From an uncultured Litoreibacter sp. (GTDB lineage: Bacteria > Pseudomonadota > Alphaproteobacteria > Rhodobacterales > Rhodobacteraceae), in the NCBI GenBank assembly GCA_937928335.1, contig CALFWN010000293.1:1-7759 (forward strand): a DNA stretch of 7,759 bases, written 5' to 3'. Of this stretch, positions 5,578-7,759 are shown piece by piece. Each line of letters begins with the position of its first letter. The stretch's first letter is position 1. Under the pieces are notes generated by a model, which saw nothing but the letters and a program-made list of their open reading frames with translations, made no database searches and was not told the origin of the DNA. Made by a program: the position numbers and the translations under genes.

Positions 5578-6739
5578 CGGCCAATATATCCGACAAAACG
5601 TCTTCGCAGTCTTCCAGACCCACGCTGAGCCGCACCAGCCCGTCGCTGATGCCCAGCCGGGCGCGCTGTTCAGGGGTCAGGCGCTGGTGGGTGGTGGTGG
5701 CCGGGTGGGTCACAAGGCTTTTGCTGTCGCCCAGATTGTTCGAAATCGTCACGATCCGCAACGCGTTGAGAAAGCGAAACGCCTCCGCCTTGCCGCCCTT
5801 GATATCAAGGGCGATCACCGTGCCGCCCTGATCCATCTGGCGCTTGGCCGCGTCATATTGCGGATGAGAGGGCAAATGCGGGTAGGCGACGCGAGCCAGT
5901 TTCGGGTGTGCCTCTAGCGCAGAGGCCAGTTTCAGTGCGGTCTCGGCTTGCGCGCCGCAGCGCAGATGCACGGTCTCCAGCCCCTTGAGCATCACCCAGG
6001 CGTTGAACGGCGACAGCGCGCCCCCGGTATGTTTCAGATAGGGTTCAGCCACTTTGCGCACAAATTCGGTGCTGCTGCAGATCACCCCGCCCAGACAGCG
6101 GCCTTGCCCGTCAATATGCTTGGTGGCGGAATAGACCACCACATCCGCCCCGTCGCGGATGGCATGGCCAAAGACCGGCGTGGCAAAGACGTTGTCGACA
6201 ATCACGGTGGCGCCCTTGGCGTGGGCAATCTCGGCCACGGCTTTCAGGTCAATCACCTCCAGCGTCGGGTTGGCCACGGTCTCCAGAAACACCGCTTTGG
6301 TGTCGGGGCGCACGGCCTCGCGCCAGGCCTGCAGATCGGTGCCGTCCACAAATGTCACCTCCACGCCGTAGCGCGGCAGCAGCTCTTCGAGAATATAGAG
6401 GCAGGAGCCAAACAGCGCCCGCGCGCTGACCACATGGTCGCCCGCCTTCAGCAACCCGCATAAAGCGCCGTTGACCGCCGCCATGCCGCTGGCGGTGGCA
6501 AACGCGTCTTCGGTCCCCTCAAGTGCGGCGATCCGGTCCTCGAACATGCGCACCGTCGGGTTGCCGTAGCGGGCGTAGATATATTCATCCGCGCCTGTCT
6601 CGATGAAACGCGCCTCGGCATCCTCGGCGGTGTCGTAGACAAAGCCCTGCGTGAGATAAATCGCCTCTGCGACCTCGCCATATTGCGAGCGCCGTGTGCC
6701 GGCATGTACCGCTTTGGTGCGGGGGGACCAGTTGGTCAT
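5561..6739 (-). CDS. metZ: O-succinylhomoserine sulfhydrylase (MetZ), PLP enzyme
   Basis: MetZ is a cytoplasmic pyridoxal-phosphate enzyme that makes homocysteine directly from O-succinylhomoserine and sulfide, the sulfur-entry step of methionine synthesis. The 392-residue product matches the Cys/Met-metabolism PLP family in length and motifs: Y-A-R-Y-G-N-P-T at 55-62, the cofactor-ring aspartate at 182 (D-N-V-F-A-T-P), and the Schiff-base lysine at 207 in S-A-T-K-H-I-D-G-Q-G-R. The frame runs upstream to 6766, but AAGGA lies 7 bases before the ATG at 6739 and the protein then starts M-T-N-W-S-P-R-T-K, as in relatives; the earlier ATGs sit on or too near that site. Its leader holds a promoter, a SAM-II aptamer and a terminator. 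The close paralogues cystathionine gamma-synthase and O-acetylhomoserine sulfhydrylase are less likely, given the N-terminus and the riboswitch context. Confidence 0.92.
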   Translation of the reverse strand: MTNWSPRTKAVHAGTRRSQYGEVAEAIYLTQGFVYDTAEDAEARFIETGADEYIYARYGNPTVRMFEDRIAALEGTEDAFATASGMAAVNGALCGLLKAGDHVVSARALFGSCLYILEELLPRYGVEVTFVDGTDLQAWREAVRPDTKAVFLETVANPTLEVIDLKAVAEIAHAKGATVIVDNVFATPVFGHAIRDGADVVVYSATKHIDGQGRCLGGVICSSTEFVRKVAEPYLKHTGGALSPFNAWVMLKGLETVHLRCGAQAETALKLASALEAHPKLARVAYPHLPSHPQYDAAKRQMDQGGTVIALDIKGGKAEAFRFLNALRIVTISNNLGDSKSLVTHPATTTHQRLTPEQRARLGISDGLVRLSVGLEDCEDVLSDILAALDVI

Positions 6740-6780
6740 AGTCATATCCTTCATCGCGGCCGCCAAAGAGGCAGGCGCTC

Positions 6781-6816
6781 AAACAAAAAGCCTCCACCGG
6801 GAAAAGGGGGAGGCTT
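6781..6816 (-). terminator. Intrinsic terminator in the metZ leader (riboswitch attenuator)
   Basis: Read on the - strand, AAGCCTCC (6816-6809) pairs perfectly with GGAGGCTT (6795-6788) around a 13-base loop, and the run TTTTTGTTT follows (6789-6781). It lies between the SAM-II aptamer and the metZ start, so it would stop transcription before the gene is reached. GAGG at the 3' edge of the aptamer (6843-6840) could compete for CCTC of the stem, a possible link between ligand state and termination; that pairing is only 4 bp and is my inference. Confidence 0.85.
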
Positions 6817-6837
6817 ATGCGTCTGGCGCGGCGGTCC

Positions 6838-6893
6838 GTCCTCTTTAGCGGCATGTTTAACGTGGCCCGCAATCCGGTAACAAATCGCCACGA
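6838..6893 (-). ncRNA. SAM-II riboswitch aptamer upstream of metZ
   Basis: On the - strand the leader shows the SAM-II pattern in order: CGTGG (6892-6888), GATTTG, a short loop, GCGG, CCACG (6865-6861), TTAAACA, then CCGCTAAAGAGG. CGTGG/CCACG forms stem P1. GCGG (6870-6867) pairs with CCGC (6851-6848) to form the pseudoknot, and the conserved GCTAAAG follows. SAM-II is the alphaproteobacterial SAM sensor found before metA, metC and metZ; here it starts a few bases after the promoter and precedes a terminator. High SAM should lower metZ expression. The motif was recognised by eye, but both helices and the conserved unpaired bases are present. Confidence 0.88.
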
Positions 6894-6898
6894 GGGTT

Positions 6899-6927
6899 CT
6901 GATAAACCCGTGCCGCCGCAGGGTCAA
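6899..6927 (-). promoter_or_regulatory. Sigma70-type promoter of metZ
   Basis: On the - strand TTGACC (6927-6922) and TATCAG (6904-6899) are separated by exactly 17 bases. Transcription would begin about 6-8 bases further on, at the first bases of the SAM-II aptamer, which supports the assignment. The element lies within the inverted repeat 6904-6936. Confidence 0.7.
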
Positions 6928-6936
6928 GACGGGTTT
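6904..6936. repeat. Inverted repeat after mgtC, enclosing the metZ -35 element
   Basis: AAACCCGT (6904-6911) and ACGGGTTT (6929-6936) are perfectly complementary with a 17-base loop. The repeat starts 12 bases after the mgtC stop on the - strand, so it may be the mgtC transcript's 3' hairpin, with a short T-run in its own arm. The arms flank the -35 and overlap the first bases of the -10 of the metZ promoter, so an operator is also possible. Confidence 0.5.
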
Positions 6937-6948
6937 GGCACCGCGCGC

Positions 6949-7668
6949 TCAGACGGGAAATTCGTCAACAGCGCACCACAGGGTCCGGGTGATGCGCGGC
7001 TCCATCGCGATCTGGCCAATGGAGCGTTCGATGTTGCGCTCCGTCGAGCCGTCGCCGTGAATATGGGCGATGATCTCGCATTCCTTTTCGTCGCCGCTGA
7101 CCTCGGTTTCATGCAGGAACAGGTTGTTGACCGCCAGGTTGCGCACCAGAAAGGCGCGCATGTCACGCTCGTCGCTGCGCGCGCAGCGCAGCCGCATCTG
7201 GAACAGGCGGTCTTTGGCCGCCGCGCTGGGGGAGATCTTGTTGAGCAGCTTCACAATCGGGCGCAGCGCGAGGTTGATGAAGACGATCATCCCGGTCATG
7301 ACGGCGGCATAGGGCAGGTGGCCCGCGCCCGCCATCATGCCCACGGCGGCAGAGCACCACAGCGTCGCCGCGGTGTTCAACCCATGCACGTTGAACCCGT
7401 CACGAAAGATGATGCCCGCCCCCAGAAACCCGATGCCCGAGACAACCTGTGCCGCCACCCGCGTCGGGTTGATGTCATCGGGAAACAGCGCGGCAAAGGT
7501 CACGAAACCCGCCGCACCCAACGCCACCAGAGCATTGGTGCGCAGCCCGGCCATGCGTTGCCGCATCTGCCGCTCGGACCCGATCAGGGCACCCAGTATC
7601 AGCGCGATGGTCATATTGACCACCGCCTGCAGCAGCGACAGGGTTTCGGCACCAAGCATATTGGTCAT
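6949..7668 (-). CDS. MgtC/SapB-family inner-membrane protein
   Basis: The 239-residue product belongs to the MgtC/SapB family, whose members help cells grow at low magnesium and, in some pathogens, modulate the F-ATPase or survival in macrophages; the role in this free-living type of bacterium is unknown. The N-terminal membrane domain has hydrophobic segments at about 12-30, 44-62, 71-88, 98-115 and 118-137. Family motifs are L-I-L-G-A-L-I-G-S-E-R-Q (23-34), G-L-R-T-N-A-L-V (41-48), R-V-A-A-Q-V-V-S-G-I-G-F-L-G-A-G (70-85) and A-T-L-W-C-S-A-A-V-G (101-110) with the family cysteine at 105. A soluble C-terminal domain follows (about 155-239), as in the longer family members. The frame opens earlier, but I chose the ATG at 7668 because GGAG lies 7 bases upstream and the extension is not hydrophobic. 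It is followed by the metZ leader and probably transcribed apart from it. Confidence 0.9.
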   Translation of the reverse strand: MTNMLGAETLSLLQAVVNMTIALILGALIGSERQMRQRMAGLRTNALVALGAAGFVTFAALFPDDINPTRVAAQVVSGIGFLGAGIIFRDGFNVHGLNTAATLWCSAAVGMMAGAGHLPYAAVMTGMIVFINLALRPIVKLLNKISPSAAAKDRLFQMRLRCARSDERDMRAFLVRNLAVNNLFLHETEVSGDEKECEIIAHIHGDGSTERNIERSIGQIAMEPRITRTLWCAVDEFPV

Positions 7669-7673
7669 GGCGG

Positions 7674-7717
7674 GGCTCCGTATTGGCGTGACCCCAATCG
7701 ATAGGCGGGGCGGAGCC
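7674..7717 (-). promoter_or_regulatory. Leader stem covering the mgtC-like gene's ribosome binding site
   Basis: GGCTCCG (7674-7680) is perfectly complementary to CGGAGCC (7711-7717), and ATTGG (7682-7686) to CCAAT (7694-7698) inside it. On the - strand transcript the GGAG Shine-Dalgarno (complement of 7676-7679) is part of the first arm, so folding would hide it. The window ends about 40 bases further upstream and I see no clear promoter there. Confidence 0.45.
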
Positions 7718-7759
7718 GCTTGCCAATTACCCAAACGAAATTGTGTCTTGCGCTTTATG

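Noticed and set aside
6817..7704. 295-codon + strand frame opposite the mgtC-like gene and metZ leader
   Set aside because: It crosses the SAM-II aptamer, the metZ promoter and mgtC in antisense, and its product is His/Gln/Arg-rich without any domain.

Overview
This window reads as core chromosome of an alphaproteobacterium of the Rhodobacteraceae (Roseobacter) type. The evidence is the high-G+C codon use, the run ftsY - DMT-family permease - yciB, the use of folE2 for folate synthesis, and a metZ gene controlled by a SAM-II riboswitch, a class known mainly from Alphaproteobacteria. These placements rest on recognising families by eye; no database search was possible.

Layout: bases 1 to about 243 are much more A+T-rich than the rest (about 40% G+C by my count, about 35% in the middle) and do not continue the gene that follows. 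The + strand then carries ftsY (244-1458, missing its usual 5' end), a ten-segment EamA/DMT permease (1582-2487) and yciB (2510-3115), closed by a strong hairpin (3129-3158). A 490-base convergent intergenic region (3116-3606) has no convincing gene but holds several inverted repeats. From 3607 to the right end everything is on the - strand. In transcription order it is mgtC-like (7668-6949), metZ (6739-5561), folE2 (5469-4366) and a TetR-family regulator (4251-3607).

Regulation is the richest part. The 209 bases before metZ contain a sigma70-like promoter, a SAM-II aptamer and an intrinsic terminator in textbook attenuator order, so methionine synthesis is probably shut off when S-adenosylmethionine is plentiful. 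The metZ promoter is also embedded in an inverted repeat just after the mgtC stop. Between metZ and folE2 lie two adjacent perfect palindromes, one of form TGT-N12-ACA overlapping a TTGACA element. The TetR gene has a 17-bp palindrome just upstream that would suit autoregulation. The mgtC ribosome binding site lies in one arm of a leader stem.

Functionally the window is housekeeping: protein targeting to the membrane (FtsY), envelope upkeep (YciB), sulfur incorporation into homocysteine (MetZ), the first step of folate synthesis (FolE2), and a membrane protein of the magnesium-stress family (MgtC/SapB). I see no CRISPR array, prophage, insertion sequence, rRNA or tRNA, and no clear undescribed multi-gene system. 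The points most worth checking are the abrupt sequence change that truncates ftsY, the structured convergent region, and the palindromes flanking folE2 and the TetR gene.
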